NCBI GenBank assembly: GCA_013399875.1
Contig: VXAZ01006320.1
Location: 337,148-401,147, forward strand
Length of the DNA: 64,000 nucleotides
Origin: Gymnorhina tibicen
Taxonomy: Eukaryota; Chordata; Aves; Passeriformes; Artamidae
Direction: 5' to 3'
The notes beneath the pieces were generated by a model, which saw only the letters and a program-made list of their open reading frames with translations, ran no database searches and had not been told where the DNA came from. Below, piece by piece: positions 36,065 through 64,000 of this stretch (position 1 is its first letter; every line of letters begins with the position of its first letter). The position numbers were made by a program, and so were the translations under genes.

Positions 36065-38239
36065 CAGGGACGTGCACCGAATAGCCCAAAGTGTGATCTG
36101 GCCTCACGAAGCTGTTACGGAATCACAGAATGAAGTAGGTTAGAGAAGCCCTCTGAGATCGTGGAGTCCAGCCTCTGACCAACCACCTTGTCAACCAGAC
36201 CATGGCACTGAGTGCCACGTCCCGTGTTTTCCTAAACACCTCCAGGGACGGGTGCTCCACCACCCTGTCTCATCACCTATTCTGTGAAATTCCTCATAAT
36301 GTCCAACCTGAACCTCCCCTGGTGCAGCTTAAGGCTATGTCTTGTGCTGTTGCTGGTTGCCTGGGAGAAAAGGCTGACCCCCACGTGGCTACCACCTACT
36401 TCCAGGTAGTTGTAGAGGGTGACAACTCCCCTAAACATCCTTCTCTCCAGGGTAAACACCACCAGCTCCCTCAGCTGCTCCTCATCAGACTTGTGCTCCA
36501 GACTCTTCACCAGCTTTGCTGCCCCTCTCCAGACTTGCTCCAGCACATCGATGTCCTTTCTGAACTGAGGGGCCCAGAACCGGACACAGTACTCAAGGTG
36601 TGGCCTCACCAGTGCCGAGTACAGGGGGAGAATCAAGAGCTGTACAGCTGAAGCACTGCTTAGTGACCTCCTCCCAACAACCAAGCAGAGGGGAGAATTA
36701 ATCTCTGGCTGGTACCACTGCCAAATCTGTGGGAAAGTAGAAGTCCCCTAAAGGATTTGCGCATCATGCCAGTTTTCTAGGAGGATGACATTTCCTCTGT
36801 ACCAGTTACTCTTTTTAAAATTTCCAGGAAGACAAGTCCGACAGCTCACAGCTGGTAGCCTCTACCTGACTAAGATTTATTTCCAATGATGAGAAATCTG
36901 TCTGTTTTCTTTCTTGGCTATCTGTTTGAGTAATAGCCTGAAAATTACAAGGGTTCAATTAGAGCTATCCTTTTCAAACAGATGGCTAATTAAATGTTAA
37001 TAGCACAAGCAAGCAAAATGTTTTAAACACCATCAAACTCACAAATGTTTGAGACATTTTGAATGCCATATTCTAGGGGCAAGGTAAAGCCAGAGCAATC
37101 TCGATGGAAGATCACAGCCTGAAGCTTCCCACTGCTCTGACTACTTAAAAAGGCAAGCCTTATTAAAACATGCAGTACTTTAAAATTGTCTTTCAACAAG
37201 GATGGCCTGAAGGACAGCAGGTAGCTTCTTTCAGTTAGTTCTGCTTTGCTTAATTCTCTTCAGCAACCACACTTCAGAAATCATCAAGTAATCCTTATCA
37301 TGTCATCTCTGAGAGTCTGAATAAATAAGAGAGGTAAGAGGGAGCATTTTTATTGCACTGAAGCAGAAGAAATGCTCTGTGATGTAACAAAACTGGAAGA
37401 AGAGGTAAGGGAATTATTCCAGTTTAAGTCAAAGGGAGAAGAGTTGATCCAGTACTGAATGTCCAGTAAAACACAGACATTACAAAATAGATCATTCATG
37501 TCAGAAACAAACCTGAAGCTCTTGAATTTCTCTGGCATTCAATGAAATTTCCATTATCTTTTTTCTTTCCTTATCAGACAAAACTTGTAGTAGAGAACAA
37601 CTTTCACATGCCAGAGTCCACCTGCCACTCCATATCAAGCACCTACAGCCAAGGACCACAATCACAGCCAAAACACAATGACTGGTTTCTTACCCACACC
37701 TGTAAATGTGACTTCCAGAAGCTACAGAGCCACAGCTACAGCATTAAACTAGGAAAGGAGCACTGAAGGAGCACCTGTTTGATGAGCCAAGAAGTTTCAT
37801 GGCTTCTCTCTTTCATTATTTCTAATATTTTGGCCTGTTTGCTCCCTAAGTCACAGTACTCTGAAAGCCAGGACAAACTTTTATGAACTTTTGTGACACC
37901 TCTGAAGAAAGTTTCAGGGCATGGAAAGAAAGATGAAAATGGGAATGGGCTCAGCTCTCCTTACCTCTGCTCTTCAACAAGTCAGTCCTACACGAATGTC
38001 AGGCAGCACCTGGCATTGCTCTTTAAGAGCTGACAGTGCTCTGTAAGGGGCCAATGAAAGGTGCTGTGATCGTTACCTTGTCACTATTGAGCGTTTTTCT
38101 CAGTAACTCCGCACACTATAGATAGAGGCTTGACCAAACAGCAGACAAAGAATGAAAAGCCCATCTGGAATCAAGGTGGCTGTAAGCTCTGGGGGTTAAA
38201 TGTACTGTAGAGAACCAAAATAATATGACACAGTAAATA
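36065..38239. other. Intergenic region between the SGSM3 promoter and the ADSL 3' end
   Basis: Contains a CR1 fragment at 36119-36640. From there to the ADSL poly(A) site I see no gene or further recognisable repeat. Confidence 0.65.
36119..36640 (-). mobile_element. CR1 LINE, 5'-truncated, with 3' end
   Basis: On the - strand an open frame reads the C-terminal part of CR1 reverse transcriptase (LYSALVRPHLEYCVRFWAPQ, then RGVVTLYNYLEVGG). The 3'UTR follows and ends in the ATTCTGTGATTC type repeat that marks the CR1 3' end, near 36119. The reading frame is intact over more than 100 codons, suggesting a fairly young copy. Confidence 0.9.
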
Positions 38240-38299
38240 GACCCAGGTCAATAAGGTTTTTATTATCTTCCTGTACCCACACACATTTGCAGATTATAC
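38240..38299 (-). other. ADSL: ADSL 3'UTR, very short
   Basis: The stop TAG is at 38300-38302 and the AATAAA starts about 35 nt later at 38264-38259. A T/G-rich stretch follows on the - strand (TGTGTCATATTATTTTGG), suiting a downstream element. Confidence 0.75.
38259..38264 (-). terminator. ADSL: Poly(A) signal AATAAA of ADSL
   Basis: TTTATT on the + strand, 35 nt downstream of the ADSL stop. Confidence 0.8.
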
Positions 38300-55300
<17,001 letters not shown>

Positions 55301-55522
55301 GGCAGCGGCGGCAGCAGCAGCGGCGCAGGGCAGTCACGGCCAGCGCGCGGGGCCCGCGGGCAGCGCGGGATAAGGGCGGGCAGAGGCCCCGCCCCCGAGC
55401 ACACGGCGGGCCCGGCGCCCCCCCGCGCTCGGAGGCCAACGCGGCCTGAGGGGCCCCGACACGGCCGCGGGACACAAAAGGTGCAGAAAACACGAGCTTT
55501 AAATGCTTAGCAGCCAAACACA

Positions 55523-55528
55523 TTTATT
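55523..55528 (-). terminator. TNRC6B: Poly(A) signal AATAAA, probable TNRC6B 3' end
   Basis: TTTATT on the + strand. On the - strand it is followed by TGTGTTTGG and later TTTTGTGTC, good downstream elements, and it is the last signal before the ADSL promoter. Confidence 0.6.
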
Positions 55529-58088
55529 AGTCTTTTTTTTTTTTTCCAGGAACCCAAAAATAGTTTGTAGTTATAATGTAAGCAACTGAGTTGCACATAA
55601 TACAATCATATCTTTCAAAAAACAAAACAAAACAAAAAAAGCTGTTTAAAAGCTCAAAAAAAAAAACCTTCAGAAAACTTAATAAGTATTACACCATCTC
55701 TCAGTTTCAATGAAATGACGACGACTTAATTCCTTATTACTCTTAACTTGTCACACTCCAATAAAACATCACCCTTTTGTTTGTTTTTTTTTCTTTTTTT
55801 TTCCTTTTTTTTTTTCTAAATCCAGCATGAGAAATACAGTACCTGCTATGGCAAAAATACACATAAAATGCAACATTTCAGCTTATTTGTACATTAGTAG
55901 AGTTTAAACATTTTATTGGTTTTTTTTTTCTTTTTAAGTGAACAAGTGATCTTAAGTACCACTATACTAAAAGTAAAATAAAAATATAGAAAAGGAGGAA
56001 AAGGGGGCAGCCAGCCTTACAAGAGCACCTTCTAAAGTGCTGAGTTTCTGTGTCCATGGAAAACCCTTAGGAAGTTCAAACATTTCTGAGAATATGGGAT
56101 GGAAATTAAGATGAAATCTGGATATGCAAGACATTGTGTCATCTCCTCTACATTCTCCCCATTTGTCCTGTAATTTTCTTTACTGCACACTATAGAAGGA
56201 GGGGAGAAACCAGAACTACGTTAAGAGTTTAGTAAAGGAAGCCATTTCAAGTATAAGAAAAAAAATAAACACTTACAGGTAACTTGCAAATAGCATCAAT
56301 ATACACACAGCCACTATTTTTATTATTACAATGTCTGCTTCTGGGGGACAGTGTTTCAGGCAAGAGGACTTTAGCTGTACCTTCCTGTTACCTATTTATG
56401 TGCAAAGTAGAAAAGCTGCCTTTTCTAATCCAGCCATATTGGACATAATTGATTTTCCATTCAGCCACCTCATCCCTCCATTCCGTAAGGAGAGAAGAAG
56501 GTGGCATTATTTTACCAAGAAGACTAGATGAAATGAATCTCTTTCTCCATTCCTCTTCCAGACACACCCTTCTCCCATTACTTGTTTGCAATGAAGAGAA
56601 ACTTGCCAAACTCCCGATGCCCACCAGTAGCCAGTTTCCTGAACAGGTAGAAGGCATTTACCTTTGTAAACATAATCCCTTATGTTTGTGGAACTCAAAG
56701 CAGCATTTCAAACCTCCAGCCGAGCGGTGGAGATGAAAATAGATCAGAACGCTCCCCTGTCACTGCTTTTCCTCCTCCCCTTTCCTCTTCCTCACCCAGG
56801 AAGATTACATTTGGTTACTTTTGTTAGAAAGTGGGGCTTTTTTTGGTTCTTTGAGGAAAACACTTAGCATTTAGTTCAAGGTAAACATGACAGAATTACC
56901 ATCATCAGAGTTACACTGCTGTTTGTTCTGCTTTCTAGATGAGAAAGAAAAAGCACTGTGCATCAGACGTTCTGCAGGCTTTAGAGCAGATGCGGCAGAA
57001 AACCAAGATACCTACACGTGTAAATCCCACAGGCGCACATGCAGCACTTCAGCTTCTTTCTCTGCAGAATCACTGTCTACACTTCACCTTGATTACTGGC
57101 AGAGATGGAGAGGGTGGCACAGGGCAACAGTGGAGAGATGTTCCTAAGGCCACGGGGAGCAATGCAGGACAGAGAGGACCAGGGAGTGTCAGTCAGAAAG
57201 GTTTCAGGTACAGAAACCATGATCTTGGTATTTCAAACGCCAAATTCCAAGAGGCATGGGCTCATATGCACATCCCTGAGACGCACATCCAAGAAAGAAG
57301 AAACAGCGACCATGTGACTGAGAGGGGAGAAAGTAGCAGAGGTTCCCTGACAGCTGTGGGATTTACCCAATGAAGACCTCTTCCCCCACCACCCTCCCAG
57401 AGACATTCTGGGAGAGCTGTAAGGCATATACACAAGCAGCATCTACTATCATTCTCTCTGTTCCTACGTTCTATTGGCAGGTGATGGCTTCTGTATATTG
57501 TGGACAAGAAGAGACACTGCATTTGAAGTGTGACTGGTAACACACTGAAATTAACTCAGGGAAGGACATCGGAAGCTACTCTGCCCTTTATCCCTGGAGC
57601 AGCAGCATAAAGTGGCCAGGTTCTTCATCTTACAGTCCCCTCTCTGGAACTATACACCACCACCTCCCCTTCCTGATGGCAGGAAAAGATGTGTCTACTT
57701 GAAAGATGACATTACCAAAATCGCCATTTAACGGCCGGGAGAAGTACACAAACTTAGTCTGATTTGGTGGTCTGGTGAAAGAAGCAGCAAGCTTAAAGTA
57801 CTTCAATTTTGAAGCTTATCTAAGAGTACTGGAGACATGTGACCTGGAGCAACACTGGCATAACTATAGGAAGAAGAGAAGAAGAAGGAAACAGGCATAA
57901 AGACTGAGGAGTACGAGTAACTGAATCTCTATCAACTTCTATCATTTAGGATCTAAGTGTCTGATGGCTTCAATGATTAAAAAAAAAAAAAAAAAGGGTT
58001 ATCTCCCTCCACACAAGCAAACAATGTAAAAAGAACTAGCGATCTTGCTGTGAAAACCTCATAATACTTCTATCATGCTTTTTTCTTT

Positions 58089-58285
58089 AAAGCACTTGAC
58101 AAACATTACTAGTTGATCCTCACAAAACCCCTGTGAGGTAGGTAAGTATTATTAACAACCCCGCTTTACAGGTGAAAAAACAAAGGCAAAGTAGTTAAAT
58201 GACTTGCCCAAGGCAAGAGAAGATAATGGCCAATGTTAAAATTCAGGAGTTTCAGGCTTCCGGACCTGTGCTCAAAACCACTAGT
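58089..58285 (+). mobile_element. MIR-type SINE fossil
   Basis: Collinear with the MIR consensus as I know it: GATCCTCACAAAACCCC, TGTGAGGTAGGTA, then CTTTACAGGTGAAAAAAC, GTTAAATGACTTGCCCAAGG and GCTCAAAACCACTAG. It covers most of the SINE, including the central core. It lies antisense in the inferred TNRC6B 3'UTR. Confidence 0.85.
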
Positions 58286-61200
58286 TCAAATGTCTTTTTA
58301 CAAAGGAGATAACAGATGGAAATAAAACCCCATCAAGTGTAGAAGAAAAGCCAAGATTTAAAAGGTTACATCAGAAGGGGAAATGTACCACGAGGTATTT
58401 TTGTGAATGAGTTTAAGCTTCTGATTTATTTTTTTTTTTTTTTCCTTTTTTGTTTTTTTTTAAAGGCATTCTGACAGAGTGGAACCCTGATAAGATCACA
58501 TCTGCAAGGCAGGCACAGATGCGAGAGTGATCATCAAGTCTATTACTTATTACAGTACTGTGAATGTCAACAAAAATAAAATTGCTGCATGAAAACACTG
58601 AATACAGGCAGGATCACCTCTCAGTTTATGATATTACAACTAAGATAATGCCAAGGATAATGCAGGTACCATGGTTCACCATGGACAAAGGAAAAAGTCA
58701 AGTCAAAAGGTCCCTATTATAATGACAGTGAGAGCAGTGCGATCTGCATTTTTCTGAGGAGACTCTTCCTGGAAGCTCAGCAAGCTTCAAGGAATGCACA
58801 TAATTCACAATGATTGCATTTTGGAGATGTGGGGAAGCAAATCCTTTTTAATGACCATTACTATATCACCTTATAGTAAAAATAGGATAGTTTCTTTTAA
58901 ATAGAGAGGACCTGGTCTACATATCAGTCTACTTTCCCTAAAATTCCACACACTGTCAACATTAGTGCTAAGTCACTGGCAGCAACACCAGACAACTAAA
59001 GACTGGTAGCTGCTGATGTTGAAAAAACACAGTCCTCATGGTTGGGCTTTGATCAGCACTAGAAAGAAGTACCATCTCCACCATCTTGCCCACAGCTGCA
59101 CTGTCACTGTATGAACTGTGCCAGAAACAGCAGCAAAGAAAATTTTAGGGATAAGGAAGTGTAGACATCAAGGCCCAGCCATGTTCCAATTCTCCTGGAA
59201 GAGCACAAGGACGGCTGAAATGGAAAACGAGTAGTAAATCCAAAAAAAACCAGTGCCTGTGGGAGTGAGTTTCCTGAGCTTAATGAGGGCCAGAGCACAG
59301 GAGGTGGTAGATATTCCCCAGGTAGACCTGGTGTCCCATTCACGCTTCTGGCCCTGGGTTAACACTGTGTGGCTGAATTCACAGCCCTGTGCAAGGCTGA
59401 GAGCTGATTTTGTTTTGCAGCCAACATTAGTTATTCAAATCTCTGCCCAGTTATCTAATGGCCAGCTTGTGACAAAAGAAAGGTTCTTATCAATTCCTTC
59501 TTAATTCAAAGTTATCACTTCCCCACTTCCCCAAACTATAATGGATATGCCATGGACACAGAAACTCCTGAACAGTTTAGCAAAGTATCTTTGTCCCCTA
59601 CACCCCCTTTGCAGAATGCATAGTTTACAATTCACTTACAAAATAAAGAAGCAATGCTGACCACATATGGGACCTTTTTTTTTTTTGAAAAAAGAACAAA
59701 CAACCTCTTCTTAAGTTCAGTATCAAAATTCACATTTGCATAATAATACATTTCAAGGCCATTAGAGAGGAATGAGAGCGAAGCAAAGAAAACTGCAGAG
59801 TCTCTCCTCTCTTTGTCTTCCTGAATAGAGCTGAGGGATCCCACTGGAGTTTCTTTTCAGGGTGGGAATTACAAAGCGCTACAACAACAGCTCTTGATCT
59901 TGTACACCTCATGTTTTGGGTGGGACGAAGAGGTGAATTATTAGGAAAAAAAACAAATGGAAGGAGACACTGCAGATTCCCATGTTTAGCTACAAACAGC
60001 TTCGAAGAAACAAAAAATTACTTCAGATTTTTTTCCTTTTAAACACTTCTATCTCACCATTTCAAAAACTTTTTTTTTCTTCTTGTGTAATACCCTGTTC
60101 ATTTAAATGGCAACGTTAAGTGTGCTGGAAGTTGAAGGGTTGAAAAAAAAATTCCTGTTTCGCTTATCAGGACACGGGCAGAGAGGGTAAAAGTGTGCCT
60201 GCACCCACTATTTAACAGAAGCTACAAAACATCATCTTCTCTACATGTATAAATTTGTCTCAAACATCACTGTGTTTCAATTCTCCAGTGCTTACAAAAA
60301 ACCAAAGCCACACGCACTCACACTCATGCACACAAAGAGAAGCCACATAATACATATACAAACTCAACCTGCAACAGCAGACTAGCCTAAAACTATCAAC
60401 AGCTTCTGTGCATCACATGACATCCCTTCGCACCCCCCACCCCAATCTCTACCACATATGAATACGTATTGTGCAGTGTAGAGACCAGCCAATGATGCTG
60501 CTCGTCAAAAGGGACCAGTGGGCTGCAATCTCAATGTCTGACCTCTTGAAAGAATAAATTGACCATTGTCTCCCCTCCAGCCCAAGCGGTCTCCTCAGTT
60601 AGACAGTCACTATACTCACAAAGGCACATTCATAAATACCACATTTAACTTACTGCTTGTAAAAACGTAGGCGGAAACGTTAAGCGCTTATACCCCAACC
60701 CATTCCTACTGACCCAGCAAGAAGTATCACAATAACGTATCACTTGGTGAGACCTTACTCCACCTTTAGAAGGTACATATTAAAGAAGTCTTCCAACACC
60801 TCTTTTAATTTTTTTTTTTGCATAAATGAATGCTTTTTTTTTTTGTTTGTTTTTGGCTTACATATTTTGGAATACAGCACACTCACTATAAAGCTCTGTT
60901 GTAAGGCTACCCCCTAAAGTAAGGCTGTTCTACCTTGGCTTGCATTTTCACTTCATTTTGCTTCTTCTCCACACGTCCCCAAAACAAAACAAAAAAACCC
61001 ACACAGCGCCTTATATAGAAAGGGTAAGCCATATCTGGCAGGGAGAGGGAGGGGAAAGAAAGCACATAATATCATAACCATGTCACTAAAATAGCGATTC
61101 TAACAAGCTGTGCAACCTGCTCAACAGTAAATGATGAAGAAAATGATCACTTATGGTTGGTTGTGTTTCATCTGAAACAGGAGGAGCTTCCACTTTGTCT

Positions 61201-62553
61201 CAATTAATAAAAACAAACAAAAAAAAATGAGGAAGTTAGTTCTGCGAATGTAACAACACACACCAGTAGCCAAGAAGAGGCATTTAGTGCTCAAGGAAAC
61301 ATTTCTCGCCAAACGCGGCCTCCTTGTATTGCGCACTCATGCAAAATTCTCCAGTCTCTTCCGCTCTGCCCACCACAGTCAAGAATGTTTGCTGCTAAAA
61401 TACTTAAATACTTAACGCTGGCTGGCACAATGCATACTTCCCTTTTTTTGTTCTTTTTCTTCTTCCCTGGAGTGCTCTGTATTACTTTACAGAAAGGCTG
61501 TCAGAGTCAAGTCAAAAAACTCCGTTTCTCACTACAAAGTTTACAGGACACTGCTGAACGTCACCAGTCCTAACTATCACACATACAGGGCAAAAATGGC
61601 TCTTCTGCAGAGGGCACTTGATTTGCTAGAAGCTTGCTAGGACTCTGGGAGACTTCTAGAGAAAAGCTTTCCTGCATAGCTCAATGAAAAGCAACGCGCA
61701 GGCAAACTGTGGATGCAATCAGATGTTGTCTGCTGCATGCTACAGATGAAACTGCATCTATCGTGGCCTGACAAGTTTTAAAAGTAGGCTCCAACCCACC
61801 AGGAGCTGTGGTGCTTTTTGTAGCCAGATGAAACCATAAATTACTTTTCATACAAGGATCAGAAGCTATAGTTACTACATCACAAAGTTTAAAGTCACAT
61901 AACACCACAAAATAGAGAGCTATAATTTTAAACAAGACCCTGACTCAATTTTAACAGCAATGTAGACAGACCCTTAAAGTCTACTGTAGGCAAAGCTCTG
62001 CTTGGTGAGTCACTACAAAATGGACCTGTTTCCTATTATCTACTGCAAGGGAACTTTGGTAAAATTCAGCAACACTGGTATTTACAGTGATGGGACACTT
62101 ACGCAAAACATTGTGAAGGACATGAACTAGCAAGGCTGCTAAAAATCTCCAGTTTGGCTCCTGTCGTTTAGTCCAACCAACAGGTCTGCTACAGCCTAAC
62201 TGTTGCTTTGAGGTTTAGGTTTGGATGTGAATTCAGGACAACAGGGAGTACCAGCTCTGTCTACATTGGGGAACTTCACGTATTTCTCCCCATTACTGTT
62301 AACATCCTTCTGCCACAGGTGGAAGCCTAGTACTGGAGGTAAAGGGAAACAGAGTTTGGGTTTTAGATATCTGTATTTTGATCACAGTGGGAATGACCGA
62401 TATGATCTAACAGCATCAGTTCCTAGAACTGCAAAACAGTCGCAAATAAACTACAGAACTGAAACGATATTGTGTGCAAAATCAATTTAGACAAACCAAC
62501 AGATTCTACATATGTTGCTTCAGATTCAGGACCAAAGTTGCACTTCAACAGCA

Positions 62554-62563
62554 TTTATTTATT
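62554..62563 (-). terminator. TNRC6B: Overlapping poly(A) signals, possible proximal site in the TNRC6B 3'UTR
   Basis: AATAAATAAA on the - strand gives two overlapping hexamers, about 7 kb before the distal signal. Whether it is used is unknown. Confidence 0.3.
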
Positions 62564-64000
62564 GGGGTTTTTTTTGGAATTAATTTCAACTTAGTTGTCT
62601 TGGTATTACTTTCCTGCCCACAAAGCATGCATGCATATTTACATTTAAGAAAGCTGCTTCTGTTAAGGGAACCTTACATCTTTAGGAAAAAAACCCTACC
62701 TTCTACTCAATCAGGACTATTACCCTGAGATGTTAACCAGCCTCCACAAAACCTGCATTTCAATCCACTTGAGAACCTGGATACTAAGGTCACATGATTT
62801 ACAGTGAAGGTGATAGATGCAACACGCACTGGAAACACAACAGGTCCCCATCTGCTACACTGACCCTGATTCAGCTGATTTCCTTGACCAGGCTTGGTCA
62901 AATTCGGGTACCTCAGATACACAAACAGTGCTCCTCTTAAAGTCAATAGGAAAACAATATGCACAAACAAAATCAGAAACTTAAACGAGTTAAACATAAT
63001 AAAGAATGAAGCAAAAAATCCAACCTAACCAAAATTTTCCCCCAAAAACCTACAGTACTATTTGGATGCACTATTAGGACACAGTGGAAGATGTGGCAGC
63101 ATTTTTAGGAAGAAAAAATAGGGCAAAGAAATAAATGATTAGAAATTTCATGGTAAAAAAAGGAAAAAAGAGGCCAACTTAATATACATGTTTAATTGTT
63201 ATTTAATCTTTGAGGTGGTTATCGCAGCCAGTTTGTTGAAAACAACCTGCTTATATTGCAGAGGTAAAAACATACTTGGCTTAACATTCTTACTTATTAC
63301 AAAAGCCACTTAATGTGAAGCACGATAAAAAAAAACTTATAAGAAAAACCTGACACCCTGTGATTGCAAAAAACCCCAAACCAGCAAGAAAAACCCACTC
63401 TCAAGACTGCTAGGCAAGTGTCTGGGTAGAAACATAAAAACACTGGGAAAAGATGGCCAAGTATTCCAAAGTAAATGTCAGAAGTCTAAACACAAATTTC
63501 TGCGCTGTACCACACTTTGTTTTGCTGGCTAGACTCTGTTGTCACTGCTAAGATGAAACCCTCAAATAGAGCAAAGAATTATCAAACAGATTAAAAACTC
63601 TTAGCTTGACAGACACTGCAAGGTAGGGTAAGCAAAGTGGCAGGATTTTTATCTGGAAAGAGATGCCTTTAGTCTATTCTAAACTGTGCTTTCCCCAGCC
63701 TCTTCTCCCTACCTTGCCAACATGCTTAAACAAGATGCTGCCACTGATTCCCTCCCAGGAACAGTTTTGTAAAAGCCCAGAAGTACCCTAACATCAATTC
63801 CTGCTGACTTTTTGCTGTTAGGACCTGAAATGGTAGCAGAATTTTTACAGCATTAAGCAATGGTTGTCCCCAGCAGTTGAGTCTGCTTAGCACAATTCTC
63901 AGACACCACTTGCAATGGTTGGGAGTGCCATGACTAAGCAACACAGATCTGTCAAGTGTAGCTGGAAAACACATTTATGTTACTTTGACAATGCAGGGAA

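Larger units (their letters stand above)
55505..64000 (-). other. TNRC6B: Inferred 3'UTR of TNRC6B (3' part, continues beyond the window)
   Basis: About 8.5 kb with no recognisable coding exon. It is AT-rich with many short homopolymer runs, and bounded at its low-coordinate end by an AATAAA on the - strand at 55523-55528 with GT-rich sequence after it. In other vertebrates the next gene upstream of ADSL, in the same orientation, is TNRC6B (a GW182-family partner of Argonaute), whose 3'UTR is known to be very long. No TNRC6B coding sequence is in the window, so the assignment rests on synteny and the poly(A) signal. Confidence 0.6.

Noticed and set aside
35440..36084. 214-codon + strand open frame and similar - strand frames
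   Set aside because: They lie in the CpG island and cross the N run. High GC lowers stop frequency, and the translations are Arg/Pro/Ala-rich without domains.

Overview
The window is vertebrate nuclear DNA and almost certainly from a bird. It has vertebrate intron-exon genes with GT-AG junctions, CR1-type LINE fragments (one with the avian CR1 3' end), a solo retroviral LTR, two promoter CpG islands and the gene order MRTFA - SGSM3 - ADSL. I recall this neighbourhood, with TNRC6B beyond ADSL, from human 22q13 and chicken chromosome 1. I cannot name the species.

Layout. (1) About 1-4.26 kb, + strand: the last three coding exons of MRTFA (MKL1), which encode the C-terminal transactivation region, then a 3'UTR of about 2.1 kb ending at an AATAAA. 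(2) 4.26-6.33 kb: the gap between two convergent genes. (3) 6.33-36.06 kb, - strand: the complete SGSM3 gene. I traced 21 coding exons with consistent reading phases; they encode 753 residues carrying a TBC RabGAP domain, an SH3 domain and a RUN domain. The start codon lies in a short exon at 25.75 kb. The untranslated first exon is inferred in a CpG island at 35.6-36.06 kb, which also holds a 6-base N run. (4) 36.1-38.24 kb: an intergenic gap with a CR1 fragment. (5) 38.24-55.3 kb, - strand: the complete ADSL gene, 13 exons and 485 residues, with a very short 3'UTR and a CpG-island promoter. (6) 55.5-64.0 kb: no coding exon. This is best explained as the long 3'UTR of TNRC6B, also on the - strand, ending at an AATAAA only about 220 bp upstream of the ADSL start codon.

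The three recognised genes share no pathway. MRTFA is an actin-responsive coactivator of SRF, SGSM3 is a Rab GTPase-activating protein, and ADSL catalyses two steps of purine synthesis. They are neighbours by conserved synteny.

The observations most worth following up are: a well-preserved MIR-type SINE fossil inside the inferred TNRC6B 3'UTR (58.09-58.29 kb); a solo LTR with an apparent 5-bp target duplication and a GC hairpin next to its poly(A) signal, in SGSM3 intron 1; the near abutment of the TNRC6B 3' end and the ADSL promoter; an AT-rich island with several TAAT cores in an SGSM3 intron; and several small intronic duplications. I found no undescribed multi-gene system. This is an ordinary conserved vertebrate locus with interesting non-coding details.
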